Shown: one piece after another, positions 54,074-64,000 of the stretch
Layout of the letters: each line of letters opens with the position of its first letter
Numbering within the stretch: position 1 is the stretch's first letter
Assembly (NCBI RefSeq): GCF_003337555.1
Contig: NZ_QPJK01000012.1
Span: 62,001-126,000, forward strand
From: Pseudorhodoferax soli
GTDB taxonomy: Bacteria > Pseudomonadota > Gammaproteobacteria > Burkholderiales > Burkholderiaceae_C
DNA length: 64,000 nucleotides
Direction: 5' to 3'
Notes under the pieces: generated by a model
What the model saw: only the letters and a program-made list of their open reading frames with translations
What the model was told of the DNA's origin: nothing
The model's database searches: none
Translations under genes and position numbers: made by a program

Positions 54074-56338
54074 ATGAAACATGCCATCCAACGCCTGCGC
54101 GCCATCCCGCTGGCCACCAAACTGGCCTTGTGCGGCACGGCCGGGCTGATCGTGCTGGCCGGCTGCGGCGGCGGCGACGGCGACGAAGAGATCGCGCAGC
54201 CGGTCATCGGCGCGCGCGCCAAGGCGGTGATCACCGCCGACGGCAAGCAGTTCAAGGACTCCAACGCCAATGGCAAGCTGGATCCCTACGAGGACTGGCG
54301 TCTGCCGGTCGAGCGCCGCATCGACGACCTGGTCGCGCAGATGACGCTGCAGGAAAAGGCCGGCCTCATGTTGATCAACACCTTGAACGCAGGCGCCGGC
54401 GGCGCACTGCCGGCCGCTGCGGCCGACATGGTGCAGACGCAGAAGATGAGCCGCTTCGTCTTCCGCAGCGTCGTGACGATTCCGGCCACCGGCTCGCAGG
54501 TCACACCCGAGCAGGCGGCCACCTCGCTCAATGCGGTGCAGGAGATGAGCGAAGGCACGCGCCTGGGCATCCCGGCGGTGTTCAAGTCCAACGCCCGCAA
54601 CCACTACGAGAAGGACCCGCGCGTCGGCATCAACGAGGCCTCGGGTGCGTTCACGGAATTTCCCAAGGAAGCCGGCCTCGCTGCCGCGTCGCTCGGCGCG
54701 GGCGACATGTCGCTGGTCAAGGACTTCGCCACCGTCATGGGCGACGAATGGAAGTCCATCGGCCTGCGCGGCATGTACGGCTACATGGCCGACCTGTCGA
54801 CCGAACCGCGCTGGTACCGCGTGCACGAGACCTTCACCGAGAACGCCGACCTGAACGCCGACATCATGCGCACGCTGGTGCAGACGCTGCAGGGCACGAA
54901 GATCAAGGACGGCACCTCGGTCTCGCCCAGCTCGGCCGTCGCGCTCACGCTCAAGCATTTCCCGGGCGGTGGCCCGCAGGAGATGGGCCTGGATCCGCAC
55001 TACGCGCACGGCAAGAACCAGGTCTACCCCGGCGGCAACTTCGGCTACCACCTGAAGCCCTTCCTGGCCGCCATGGAGGCCGGCGTTTCCGCGGTCATGC
55101 CCTACTACGGCGTGCCGATCAACGTGACCTACGAGGGCGTGACCTACGAGCAGACCGGCATGGCGTTCTCCAAGCAGATCGTCACCGACCTGCTGCGCGG
55201 CAAGCTGGGCTTCAAGGGCTATGTGAACTCGGACACCGGCATCATCAACGACCGCGCCTGGGGCCTGGAGATGAAGACGGTGCCAGAGCGCGTGGCCGCG
55301 GCCATCAACGGCGGCACCGAGACGCTCTCGGGCTTCAGCGAGAACAAGACCATCACCGACCTGGTGGCCGCCGGCCTCGTGAGCGAGGCGCGCGTGACGG
55401 AGGCCGCCAGGCGCCTGCTGAAAGAGCAGTTCCAGCTCGGCCTGTTCGAGAACCCGTATGTCGATCCGGCGCTGGCCAACGCCATCATCGGCAAGGACGG
55501 GCACCGCGCCACCGGCATGGACATCCAGCGCAAATCGGTCGTGCTGCTGCAGAACCAGGCCCAGGCCGATGGCGGCAAGACGCTGCCGCTGAAGGCGGGT
55601 GCCAAGGTCTACACCATGGGCTTGGCCAAGACCGACACCGACAAGTACGGCTACGCCGTGACCGATGGCGAGGCCCTGGTGGGCGGCGTGCGCCCGAGTG
55701 CCGCCGGCCACGATTACGCGGTGATCCGCGTCGAGGTGAACAACAACAAGCTGGTGCCCGGCACCAACACGCGCGCCACCAGCACCTACCGGAGCGACAA
55801 CCCGGCCACCGGCGGCCGCATCAATCCCGCCACGGGCCGCAGCTGGGGCTTCGATGACCGCTGCGTGAACAAGGCTGCCTACTCGGCCGAGGACGCCGCC
55901 AAGGCCTGCCTGGACAACGGCCTGACCTTTGGCGGCTCGTTCCCATGGGAGAACGGCAAGATGTCGTTCACGGAAATGGCGGCCGCCGAGTCGTGGCAGA
56001 TCTCGCCACCGCTGGACCAGATCCAGGCGGTCATGAACGAGGTGGGCGCGAAGAAAACGGTGCTGGCCATCTACTTCCGCCAGCCCTACGTGCTGGACGA
56101 CGCCAGCGGCCTGAAGAACGCCGGCGCCATCGTGGCCGGCTTCGGCATCAGCAACACCGCGCTGCTGGACGTGCTGGGCGGCAAGGTGCTGGCCACGGGG
56201 GCCGCCGTCAAGCCGCAGGGGAAGCTGCCGCTCGCGCTGGCGAACAACTCCCAGGCCATCGTGAACAACCAGCCCGACGTGCCGGGCTACCCGGCGGCGG
56301 ACACGCTGTTCCCGTACGGGTTCGGTCTGACGTACTGA
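54074..56338 (+). CDS. Glycoside hydrolase family 3 lipoprotein (beta-glucosidase type)
   Basis: A 754-residue secreted lipoprotein (lipobox LAGC with a GGGDGDEE spacer). GH3 features are KHFPGGGPQEMG near residue 294, and the nucleophile Asp387 in GYVNSDTGIINDRAWG. The C-terminal (alpha/beta)6 domain includes VLLQNQAQADGGKTLPLK and the final FPYGFGLTY. It should release beta-linked glucose or xylose from oligosaccharides in the periplasm or at the surface. The substrate is unknown. Confidence 0.9.
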   Translation: MKHAIQRLRAIPLATKLALCGTAGLIVLAGCGGGDGDEEIAQPVIGARAKAVITADGKQFKDSNANGKLDPYEDWRLPVERRIDDLVAQMTLQEKAGLMLINTLNAGAGGALPAAAADMVQTQKMSRFVFRSVVTIPATGSQVTPEQAATSLNAVQEMSEGTRLGIPAVFKSNARNHYEKDPRVGINEASGAFTEFPKEAGLAAASLGAGDMSLVKDFATVMGDEWKSIGLRGMYGYMADLSTEPRWYRVHETFTENADLNADIMRTLVQTLQGTKIKDGTSVSPSSAVALTLKHFPGGGPQEMGLDPHYAHGKNQVYPGGNFGYHLKPFLAAMEAGVSAVMPYYGVPINVTYEGVTYEQTGMAFSKQIVTDLLRGKLGFKGYVNSDTGIINDRAWGLEMKTVPERVAAAINGGTETLSGFSENKTITDLVAAGLVSEARVTEAARRLLKEQFQLGLFENPYVDPALANAIIGKDGHRATGMDIQRKSVVLLQNQAQADGGKTLPLKAGAKVYTMGLAKTDTDKYGYAVTDGEALVGGVRPSAAGHDYAVIRVEVNNNKLVPGTNTRATSTYRSDNPATGGRINPATGRSWGFDDRCVNKAAYSAEDAAKACLDNGLTFGGSFPWENGKMSFTEMAAAESWQISPPLDQIQAVMNEVGAKKTVLAIYFRQPYVLDDASGLKNAGAIVAGFGISNTALLDVLGGKVLATGAAVKPQGKLPLALANNSQAIVNNQPDVPGYPAADTLFPYGFGLTY

Positions 56339-56460
56339 CACACCGCGCGTTACCTGGGGCGTGCCGGCGGCAGTGCGCGGGCGCGCCCCGCGCGAGGCCT
56401 GCGCATGCCGCAGCCCCGCCCACTTTTCCCAGCTTCCAAGACAACGAGAGGAGACTCCCC

Positions 56461-58596
56461 ATGCACCAGCACGCGCTGCACCCCATCGCCAAAGCCATCC
56501 TCGTTGCATCGCTCACCGCCGCACTCGCCGTCGGCTGCGGCGGCGGCGGAGACGACCCGGCCGCACCGACCGCACCAATCGCCACCGTTGACCAGGTCCG
56601 CACCGTGACCGACCTGACCAGGAACTGGCGCTTCGTGCTCGACGACAGCCTGACCGACGACCAGGCCCTGGGCGCCAACACGTCCAACTGGTCGTCCGTC
56701 AACCTGCCGCACACGTGGAACGCCGGCGATGCGGCCACCACGGCCCAATCCACGCCGTCCACACCGGAGTACCTGCGCAGCGTGGGCTGGTACCAGTTGG
56801 ACTTCGATGCCGGTCCGCAGACCAGCGGCACCCGGTGGCTGCAGTTCGATGCGGCCAGCATCACTGCCGACGTCTGGCTCAACGGCGTCAAGCTGGGCCA
56901 GCACCGCGGCGCGTTCACGGCCTTCCGCTTCGATGTCACCAAACTGCTGAAGCCCGGACGCAACGTGCTCGTCGTCAAGACCGACAACCGGCGCGCCACG
57001 CGCGACGGCGAAGCCAATGCCATCGCCCCGCTGAGCGGCGACTTCAACATGTCCGGCGGCCTGTACCGTGGCGTCTCGCTGGTCTCCACGCCGAACAAGG
57101 CCCACATTGCGCTGGGCGACCTCGGCGGGCCAGGGATCTACGCGCGGACCGCGTCCGTCTCCGGCACCAGCGCCGTGGTGAACGTGGCGACAAAGCTGGA
57201 GAACGCCCTCGCGGCGGCGGGCAGCTACACGGTGACGGCCTCGCTGCTCGATGCGGAAGGCAAGACGGTCAAGCGGTCGGTCTCCAGCGCCGTGGCGCTG
57301 CGGCCTGGCGAGAACATCACGGTGAGCCAGGATCTCGACCTCGCCGATGTGCGCCTGTGGCAAGGCCTGGCGGACCCCTACCTGCACAAGCTGGTCATCG
57401 AGCTGAGGGACGGGGCCGGCACCTCCATCGACAAGGTGGTGCGCGACTTCGGCGTGCGCGAGATGCGCTTCGACCCGAACAGCGGCTTCTTCCTGAACGG
57501 CCGCAGCGTGCCGTTGCACGGCGTGAACATGCACCAGGACATGCTGGGCAAGGCCTGGGCAACGTCGCACGAGGACATCGACCGCTCGTTCGAGCTCATC
57601 AAGGAGGTGGGCGCCAACACGCTGCGCATGGCCCACTACCCGCATTCGGACTACGCGGTGGCCCAGGCCGACAAGCTCGGCTTGGTGGTGATGGCCGAAC
57701 TGCCGTACGTGAATTCCTCCGCCGTCGGCGGCCGCACGGTGGACCCGGAGACCACCGGCTTCGCCGAGAACGCGCGCGAGCAACTGCGTGAACTCATCCG
57801 GCAGAAGTACAACAACGCGTCCGTGGGCATCTGGTCGGTCGGCAACGAGGTGCAGGGCGGCGACGACGCGCAGAACAACGTGCGGGCCATGTTCAAGAGC
57901 CTGCACGACACGGCCAAGGCCGAAGACCCGGGCCGCATCACCACGCTGGCCAACCAGATCAACCGCAGCGGCGATGTGGTCCGCCCGGACGCCATCACGC
58001 TCACGGGAGTGACCGACAGCTTCAGCGTCAACCGCTACTTCCAGTGGTACTACGGCCAGTCGGAAACGCAGCTCGGCGACAACCTCGACCAGATCCACGC
58101 CGCCAGCCCCGCGCAGCCGATCGGGGTGACCGAATACGGCGCCGGCAGCGGCCTCAGCCACCACACCGACAACGTGCGCGGCGGACGCGTGTGCTCCAGC
58201 GACACCAGCGGCGCCACACGCATCTGCTACCAGCCCGAGGGCTATGCCAACTACGTGCACGAGAAGGCGTACGCGCAGATGGTGCAGCGCCCCTATCTGA
58301 TGGGCACCTGGATCTGGAACATGTTCGACTTCGGCTCGGGCAACCGGCACGAAGGCGACATCGGCCAGACCAACACCAAGGGCATCGTGACCTTCGGCCG
58401 TGACGTGAAGAAGGACGTCTTTTTCTTCTACAAGGCCAACTGGTCGCAGGCGCCGGTCACCTACATCGCCGAGCGCCGCCACACCGATCGCGTCTACAAG
58501 ACCGCCCAGGTCAAGGTCTACAGCAACGCCGCCTCGGTCGCGCTGCGTGTCAACGGCGTCGAGGTCGCGCGCAAGGCGGCCGCGGAGTGCCCGTGA
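56461..58596 (+). CDS. Glycoside hydrolase family 2 lipoprotein (beta-galactosidase type), 3' end frameshifted
   Basis: A 711-residue lipoprotein with a lipobox-like AVGC followed by GGGDD. The sandwich domain shows [14 protein letters not shown]. The TIM barrel holds the acid/base Glu463 in [13 protein letters not shown] and the nucleophile Glu558 in [10 protein letters not shown]. The C-terminal DUF4982 domain is cut short: after [10 protein letters not shown] the frame runs quickly to a stop, while the expected rest continues in another frame from 58587. As read, the enzyme lacks its tail domains. Confidence 0.87.
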   Translation: MHQHALHPIAKAILVASLTAALAVGCGGGGDDPAAPTAPIATVDQVRTVTDLTRNWRFVLDDSLTDDQALGANTSNWSSVNLPHTWNAGDAATTAQSTPSTPEYLRSVGWYQLDFDAGPQTSGTRWLQFDAASITADVWLNGVKLGQHRGAFTAFRFDVTKLLKPGRNVLVVKTDNRRATRDGEANAIAPLSGDFNMSGGLYRGVSLVSTPNKAHIALGDLGGPGIYARTASVSGTSAVVNVATKLENALAAAGSYTVTASLLDAEGKTVKRSVSSAVALRPGENITVSQDLDLADVRLWQGLADPYLHKLVIELRDGAGTSIDKVVRDFGVREMRFDPNSGFFLNGRSVPLHGVNMHQDMLGKAWATSHEDIDRSFELIKEVGANTLRMAHYPHSDYAVAQADKLGLVVMAELPYVNSSAVGGRTVDPETTGFAENAREQLRELIRQKYNNASVGIWSVGNEVQGGDDAQNNVRAMFKSLHDTAKAEDPGRITTLANQINRSGDVVRPDAITLTGVTDSFSVNRYFQWYYGQSETQLGDNLDQIHAASPAQPIGVTEYGAGSGLSHHTDNVRGGRVCSSDTSGATRICYQPEGYANYVHEKAYAQMVQRPYLMGTWIWNMFDFGSGNRHEGDIGQTNTKGIVTFGRDVKKDVFFFYKANWSQAPVTYIAERRHTDRVYKTAQVKVYSNAASVALRVNGVEVARKAAAECP

Positions 58597-59225
58597 AGGT
58601 CTGCAACTTCGGCGAGGTCGCGCTCGGTGCCGGCGTCAACACCATCACGGCGGTCGGCACGCACGGCAGCGAGACGGTGACGGACTTCGTCAACTGGAAC
58701 CTGCCGGAGAAGAACGCGACCAACGTCTACATCGCGGCCGGCCAGCTGACCAGCGGCCTGGTGTCGAACGACCCGCTGCTGGGCAGCAACGTCTACGGCT
58801 CGGACAACTACTTCCTGAACGGCGACCTGCCGCCGCTGTCGGGCCGCAGCAACGTGGGCCTCTCGGCCGCCATCGCGATCGCCGGCCTGGGCACCACGAC
58901 CATTCCCGAGAAGGGCCGCGTCTGGGACATGTGGCGCGAAGGAACCGACTTCAGCTACGAGATCCCGGTGGCGAACGGAACCTACAAGGTGACCCTCGGC
59001 TTCCTGGAGCCCACCGTCACCGCTGCGGGCGCGCGGGTGTTCAACGTCAACGCCGAGGGTGGCGTGGCGATTGCCAACATGGACATCTACCAGGCCACGG
59101 GCGCCATCCGCAGCGCGACGGCGCGCAGCTTCACCACCACGGTGGCCGACGGAAAGCTGACGCTGAACTTCGCCGGCGTGCAGGGCCGGGCCATCGTCTC
59201 CAACATCGCGGTGGAACGGCAGTAG
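58587..59225 (+). CDS. C-terminal DUF4982 end and malectin domain of the GH2 enzyme (frameshifted part)
   Basis: A 212-residue continuation of the preceding gene in the minus-one frame. It opens with [20 protein letters not shown], which completes the domain started upstream, and then has a malectin carbohydrate-binding domain ([51 protein letters not shown]). A GTG at 58587 could start it, but no good ribosome site is visible. A single-base sequencing error or a real disabling mutation is most likely. Confidence 0.75.
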   Translation: MPVKVCNFGEVALGAGVNTITAVGTHGSETVTDFVNWNLPEKNATNVYIAAGQLTSGLVSNDPLLGSNVYGSDNYFLNGDLPPLSGRSNVGLSAAIAIAGLGTTTIPEKGRVWDMWREGTDFSYEIPVANGTYKVTLGFLEPTVTAAGARVFNVNAEGGVAIANMDIYQATGAIRSATARSFTTTVADGKLTLNFAGVQGRAIVSNIAVERQ

Positions 59226-59305
59226 CCAGGCAGGCGCGCGCCGGGCCCGCCCCGGCGTGCGCCCTCCGGTGGTGCGGCGCATGGCCGCTCGCCGACAATG
59301 GCCGG

Positions 59306-60253
<948 letters not shown>

Positions 60254-60269
60254 GCGCGCAGGCGAGGGG

Positions 60270-60283
60270 CCCCGCTTGCGGGG
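60270..60283. other. Small hairpin between nodI and nodJ
   Basis: CCCCGC and GCGGGG flank a TT loop, 16 bp after the nodI stop. It lacks a T-run. It may slow or protect the transcript between the two exporter genes, which are 103 bp apart. Confidence 0.35.
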
Positions 60284-60356
60284 ATCGACCCAGCGAACGC
60301 GTCAAGGTCGCTGACCACATGACCATCACACAAGAACAACTGTACGGAGGCGACGC

Positions 60357-61157
60357 ATGAGCACCCAAAGCATCTGGCGCAGGCCACAGATCTCCGGCCG
60401 CTGGTGGCCCGTGTTCCTGCGCAACCTGCTGGTCTGGCGCAAGCTGGCCATCCCGAGCCTGGTGGGCAACATCGCCGAGCCGCTGATGTGGCTGGTGGCC
60501 TTCGGCTACGGCATGGGCGCGCTGGTCGGGCAGATCGACATCGGCGGCGAGAAGGTGCCCTACATCCTGTTCCTGGCGTCCGGCTCGATCTGCATGAGCG
60601 CGATGAACGCGGCCTCGTTCGAGGCGCTGTACTCGGCGTTCTCGCGCATGCATGTGCAAAAGACCTGGGAGGGCATCATGAACGCGCCCGTGAACCTGGA
60701 CAACCTGGTGCTGGCCGAGCTGCTCTGGGCCGCCTTCAAGTCGATCTTCACCGTCACGGCGATCCTGTGCGTGATGCTGGCGCTGGGCATCAGCCACAGC
60801 CCCAAGCTGCTCGTGGCCCTGCCCGTGCTGCTCGTCGCCGGCATCATGTTCAGCGCCATCGCGCTGATCTTCAACGCGCTGGCCAAGGGCTACGACTTCT
60901 TCACCTACTACTTCACGCTGGTGCTCACGCCCATGATGTTCCTGTCGGGCGTGTTCTTCCCGCGCGAGCAGCTGCCCGAGGCGGTGCGCATCGTCTCCGA
61001 CTGGCTGCCGCTGACCAACGCCGTGGAACTCGTGCGGCCGCTGTTCATGGACCGCTGGCCTGCACATGCGCTGCGCCATGGCCTGGTGGTCGTGGTCTAT
61101 GCGGTGGTGGCGTTCTGGGTGGCATTGGCGCTCACGCGCAGGCGCTTCAAGGCCTGA
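60357..61157 (+). CDS. nodJ: NodJ-like ABC-2 transporter permease
   Basis: A 266-residue inner-membrane permease with six helices. It begins RRPQISGRWWPVFLRNLLVW and has the family text NIAEPLMWLVAFGYGMGALV and TYYFTLVLTPMMFLSGVFFP. It pairs with the ATPase just upstream. An excellent GGAGG ribosome site sits before the ATG (TACGGAGGCGACGC). Confidence 0.9.
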   Translation: MSTQSIWRRPQISGRWWPVFLRNLLVWRKLAIPSLVGNIAEPLMWLVAFGYGMGALVGQIDIGGEKVPYILFLASGSICMSAMNAASFEALYSAFSRMHVQKTWEGIMNAPVNLDNLVLAELLWAAFKSIFTVTAILCVMLALGISHSPKLLVALPVLLVAGIMFSAIALIFNALAKGYDFFTYYFTLVLTPMMFLSGVFFPREQLPEAVRIVSDWLPLTNAVELVRPLFMDRWPAHALRHGLVVVVYAVVAFWVALALTRRRFKA

Positions 61158-61330
61158 GAGCGGGGCCGGCTGCGCAGGACCTCATCGCGCGCAGCGCGAG
61201 GCTGGTGCCAGCGCGGTGGCCGCCGCCCGGCCCTGACCGGCACACGGCACCGCGCCACGCAGGCGCGCGCATCCACAAGATGCACGAAAAACACGGCCTG
61301 GCGGGCGTGCCGCTTCCATAGCATGCATGC

Positions 61331-63154
61331 ATGCGACACCAAGATCACCAACACGCCGCATGGCATGGCCTCGCAGGCCTGCTGCTGCTGGGCCTGGCGC
61401 AGCAGGCCTGCGCCCTCACCGCACAACAGGTCCACGCACGCTCAGCCGCCTCCGTCGTCGCGCTGGACATCCTCGACGCCGACGGCCAGCGCATCGTCGA
61501 ACGCAGCGCCACCCGCATCGGCGAAGGCCGCTTCGTCACGGCCTGCGAGAACCTGCACAGCGGCGCCGCGCTGCAGTTGCGCGCCGGCACGGATGCGGTG
61601 CCGGCACAACTGGGCGCACGCGACCGTGAACGCAACCTGTGCGAACTGCTGGCACCGCACGCGGGGCCGCCACTGCCGCTGCAGCCGGACCTGCCGGAGG
61701 CCGGCCAGCGCGTCTTCGCCATCTCCAATGCGCTGGGCCTGGGCGTGGGCATTTCCGAAGGCGTGGTCGCCGGCGTACGCCAGGACACCGGCGGCCCCCT
61801 GATCCAGTTCACCGCGCCGATCTCGCCGGGTTCGGAAGGCGGCGCGCTGCTGGACGAGCAGGGGCGGCTCATCGCCATCCTGGACTACCGCCGGCGCGAT
61901 GGCCAGAACGTCAATTTCGGCGCGCCCGCCGCCTGGCTCGCCGAACTCGCAGCGCGCGCGGCGGCCGATGCCGCCCAGTTGGCGCGGCTGGACGCAGGCC
62001 ATGCGCTGGCAGGCGCGGCGCAATGGCCCGCCCTGGCGACGCACGCGGCGCAGTGGCTCGCGGTGCAGCCCGGGCAGGCCGACGCCTTGCGCTTCGCGGC
62101 CGAGGCCGCGCGCGCACAGCAGCAGCCCGCCGAAGAATTGAACGCCTGGCGTGCGCTGCGGCGTGTGCAGCCGCATGACGCCGAGGCCGGGCTGGACCTG
62201 GTCCAGGCGCTGCTGCAACAGCAGCAACTCGCCGAGGCCACCGCGCTGGCACGCCAGCTCGTGGCGGAACATGCGGGAGAGGCGCGCGCCCACTGGCTGC
62301 TGGCGCGCGCGCTGCACGCCGATGGCGCGCTCGATGCTGCGGAGTCGTCCTACCGCCGCGCGCTCGCGGCCAACCCGTGGCTGGTGGCGGCCTACAACGG
62401 CCTGGCGGCGCTGGCGCAGGCACGCAACGACCACGGCACGGCCGTGGCGATCTTCGCCCGCCTGTCGGGCCTGTACCCGGAGGAGGCCTGGCCGCGCCAG
62501 CAGCTGATCGGTGCGCTGCTGCGGGCGCAGGACGTTGCACGGGCCCACGCCGAGCTGCAGAACCTGCCGCCAGCCCATGTCGACAGCGCCAGCAGCTGGT
62601 ACCTGCGCGGCCTCGTGGCCTCGCGCATGGGCCGCCCCGAGGCCGCCGTGCAGGCGCTGCGCACGAGCCTGGCCCGCGACGCGCAGCAGGACAGCGCCTG
62701 GATCCAGGCCGAGCTGGGCGCCGCCCTCACGGCGCTGGAGCGCTACCCCGAGGCCATCTCCGCGCTGCGCGAGGCCGTGCGCAGCGAGCCGGCCAGCACG
62801 CGCTGGCGCGTGCTGCTGGGCGACACACTGCGCGCCGGCGGCCTGGCCCCGCAGGCGCTGGCCATCGCGCAGCAGCTCGTCGCCGAGCAGGCCACCAGCG
62901 CCGCGCACTGGGGCCTGCTGGCCCGCACGCTGGTCACGCTGGACCGCGATGCCGAGGCCCTGCCTGCCCTCGAACGCGCGCTGCAGATCGACGCCAGCGA
63001 TGCCGCGCTGTGGGCGTCGCTGGTGCACGTGCAGCAGAACCTGGGCCAGCACAGGCTGGCCGCCGAGGCCCTGCGCCGCCTGCGCGAACTCGAGCCAGCA
63101 CGCGCCGAGCTGGTCTACCGCACCCTGGTGCTGCCCTACGGGGAGAACCGCTGA
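61331..63154 (+). CDS. Secreted trypsin-fold pseudoprotease with TPR repeats
   Basis: A 607-residue secreted protein with a signal peptide near residues 12-28 (LLLLGLAQQACA). Residues 30-190 align with the trypsin-like domain of the next gene, but the catalytic triad is gone: the His position is Glu73 (FVTACENLHSG), the Asp position is Asn102 (ERNLCELLAP), and the Ser position is Glu169 (SPGSEGGALL). The rest is a long array of TPR-type repeats (RAHWLLARALHADGALDAAE and similar). Its stop overlaps the next start by 1 bp. It is probably a binding scaffold. Confidence 0.85.
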   Translation: MRHQDHQHAAWHGLAGLLLLGLAQQACALTAQQVHARSAASVVALDILDADGQRIVERSATRIGEGRFVTACENLHSGAALQLRAGTDAVPAQLGARDRERNLCELLAPHAGPPLPLQPDLPEAGQRVFAISNALGLGVGISEGVVAGVRQDTGGPLIQFTAPISPGSEGGALLDEQGRLIAILDYRRRDGQNVNFGAPAAWLAELAARAAADAAQLARLDAGHALAGAAQWPALATHAAQWLAVQPGQADALRFAAEAARAQQQPAEELNAWRALRRVQPHDAEAGLDLVQALLQQQQLAEATALARQLVAEHAGEARAHWLLARALHADGALDAAESSYRRALAANPWLVAAYNGLAALAQARNDHGTAVAIFARLSGLYPEEAWPRQQLIGALLRAQDVARAHAELQNLPPAHVDSASSWYLRGLVASRMGRPEAAVQALRTSLARDAQQDSAWIQAELGAALTALERYPEAISALREAVRSEPASTRWRVLLGDTLRAGGLAPQALAIAQQLVAEQATSAAHWGLLARTLVTLDRDAEALPALERALQIDASDAALWASLVHVQQNLGQHRLAAEALRRLRELEPARAELVYRTLVLPYGENR

Positions 63155-64000
63155 TGCCGCGCCCGCAGATGCCCTGGGCGCCTGGCCGCGCGCTGGCGCT
63201 GGCCTTGCTCGCGGTGCCGCTGGCGCAGGCACAGGCACAGGACGATGGCGGCGCCGCCCGCGATGCGCAGCAGGTGTTCGCCCGCGTCAGTCCCTCGGTG
63301 GTGACGGTGCAGGCGCTCGACGCGCATGGGCAGGCCGACGGCCAGGGCAGCGGCGTGGTCGTCGCGCCCGGCCTGGTCGCGACCAACTGCCACGTGGTGC
63401 GCAGCGCGGCCACACTGGAGCTGACCGGCACCGCCGGCAAGCAGGCTGCGCAGTGGACGCACCAGCTCGCCGGCCTGGACCTGTGCCTGCTGGCCGCGCC
63501 GGGGCTGTCGGCGCCGCCGGTGGTGCTGCGGCCCAGCCAGGAGCTGGCGGTCGGTGAGCCGGTCTACGCGGTCGGCAACCCGCTGGGCTTCGGGCTGGCC
63601 GTCAGCAGCGGCCTGCTGTCCAGCCGGCAGGCGGGCCAACCCCACGCGCGCCTGGCGGCCACCGCACCGGTGTCGCCGGGCTCCAGCGGCGGCGGGCTGT
63701 TCGACCGCCAGGCGCGGCTGCTGGGCCTGACCACGGCCATCCTGGGCACCGGCCAGAGCCTGAACCTCGTGCTGCCGGCCGAAGCCGTGGCGGCCCTGCT
63801 GGCGCAGGCCGAACCGCGTGCGCCGGCCCAGGCCTTACCGCCGGCCGAGCCACGCTGGGCCGCGGTGGCGGTCGGGCTCTACGACCGCCAGGACTGGGCC
63901 GGCCTGCAAGCCCATGCACAGGCCTGGCTGCAGGCGCAGCCCCGGTCGGCGCCGGCGCTGGTCTACCTGGCGCGGGCGGCCGGCCAGCAGCAGGACCACG
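63154..64000 (+). CDS. Secreted trypsin-like serine protease, C-terminus beyond window
   Basis: At least 282 residues before the window ends. A signal peptide ends at LAQAQAQDDGG. The HtrA-like triad is complete: His80 in VATNCHVVRSA, Asp109 in AGLDLCLLAAP, and Ser178 in SPGSSGGGLFD. After the protease domain the text turns helical (LYDRQDWAGLQAHAQAWLQ), probably the first TPRs. It is a paralogue of the preceding gene and coupled to it through a TGATG overlap. Confidence 0.9.
   Translation, partial: MPRPQMPWAPGRALALALLAVPLAQAQAQDDGGAARDAQQVFARVSPSVVTVQALDAHGQADGQGSGVVVAPGLVATNCHVVRSAATLELTGTAGKQAAQWTHQLAGLDLCLLAAPGLSAPPVVLRPSQELAVGEPVYAVGNPLGFGLAVSSGLLSSRQAGQPHARLAATAPVSPGSSGGGLFDRQARLLGLTTAILGTGQSLNLVLPAEAVAALLAQAEPRAPAQALPPAEPRWAAVAVGLYDRQDWAGLQAHAQAWLQAQPRSAPALVYLARAAGQQQDH

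Noticed and set aside
58560-58600. Programmed frameshift in the GH2 gene
   Set aside because: I see no slippery heptamer or clear downstream stem, and the family is not known for recoding. A mutation or sequencing error is simpler.

Overview
This window is GC-rich bacterial chromosome with dense, short-gapped operons. Several features point to Burkholderiales, most likely Comamonadaceae (Variovorax/Acidovorax/Xenophilus type): a Bug-family tricarboxylate-transporter binding protein, YaeQ, a long-tailed InfA, a DUF3717-DUF1289 protein, an Amn-type AMP nucleosidase and NodIJ-like ABC genes. The genus is an inference. I see no rRNA, tRNA, CRISPR array, insertion sequence or prophage.

Layout. 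0-3.3 kb: start of a DM13 protein (cut by the window edge), glutamate symporter gltS, an orphan ParB-like gene and a decayed MFS transporter. 3.2-9.7 kb: a complete TetR-regulated RND efflux operon (regulator, outer-membrane factor, adaptor, pump), followed 4 bp later by a rhombosortase. 10.2-20.2 kb: housekeeping genes (rfaE2, a degenerate HD-GYP protein, a di-iron ferritin-like protein, GST, purB, yaeQ), a TerC membrane protein behind a yybP-ykoY manganese riboswitch, a BepA-like M48 protease and moaC. 20.1-24.2 kb: a minus-strand type IV pilin with two PglL/TfpO-type O-oligosaccharyltransferases, in a low-GC, apparently imported stretch.

24.3-39 kb: infA, an RluF-like pseudouridine synthase, aqpZ, htpG with a clear sigma-32 promoter, a Gly/Val-rich lipoprotein, srkA, ohrR-ohr with tandem operators, pncC-pgpA, an acyl-CoA ligase, gor, amn, a membrane diguanylate cyclase and a small YvlD-like membrane protein. 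39-51 kb is catabolic: tarD (D-tartrate dehydratase) with a secreted MetX-like hydrolase and a divergent LysR regulator; mscS and purT; a Bug receptor with an M20 amidohydrolase and another LysR gene; then a purine permease and an 8-oxoguanine-deaminase-like amidohydrolase.

51-59 kb: a DUF72 protein, two LacI-type regulators, and two glycoside hydrolase lipoproteins (GH3 and GH2), with the GH2 gene split from its malectin tail by a frameshift. Twin TTAACCGGTTAA-type operators precede the second LacI gene. 59-64 kb: nodIJ-like ABC exporter genes and a tandem pair of secreted trypsin-fold/TPR proteins. The first of the pair has lost all three catalytic residues; the second, cut by the window edge, keeps them.

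The items I rank most worth following are the protease/pseudoprotease pair, the mosaic pilin-glycosylation cassette, the Mn2+ riboswitch on terC, and the sugar-hydrolase locus with its paired operators and frameshift.
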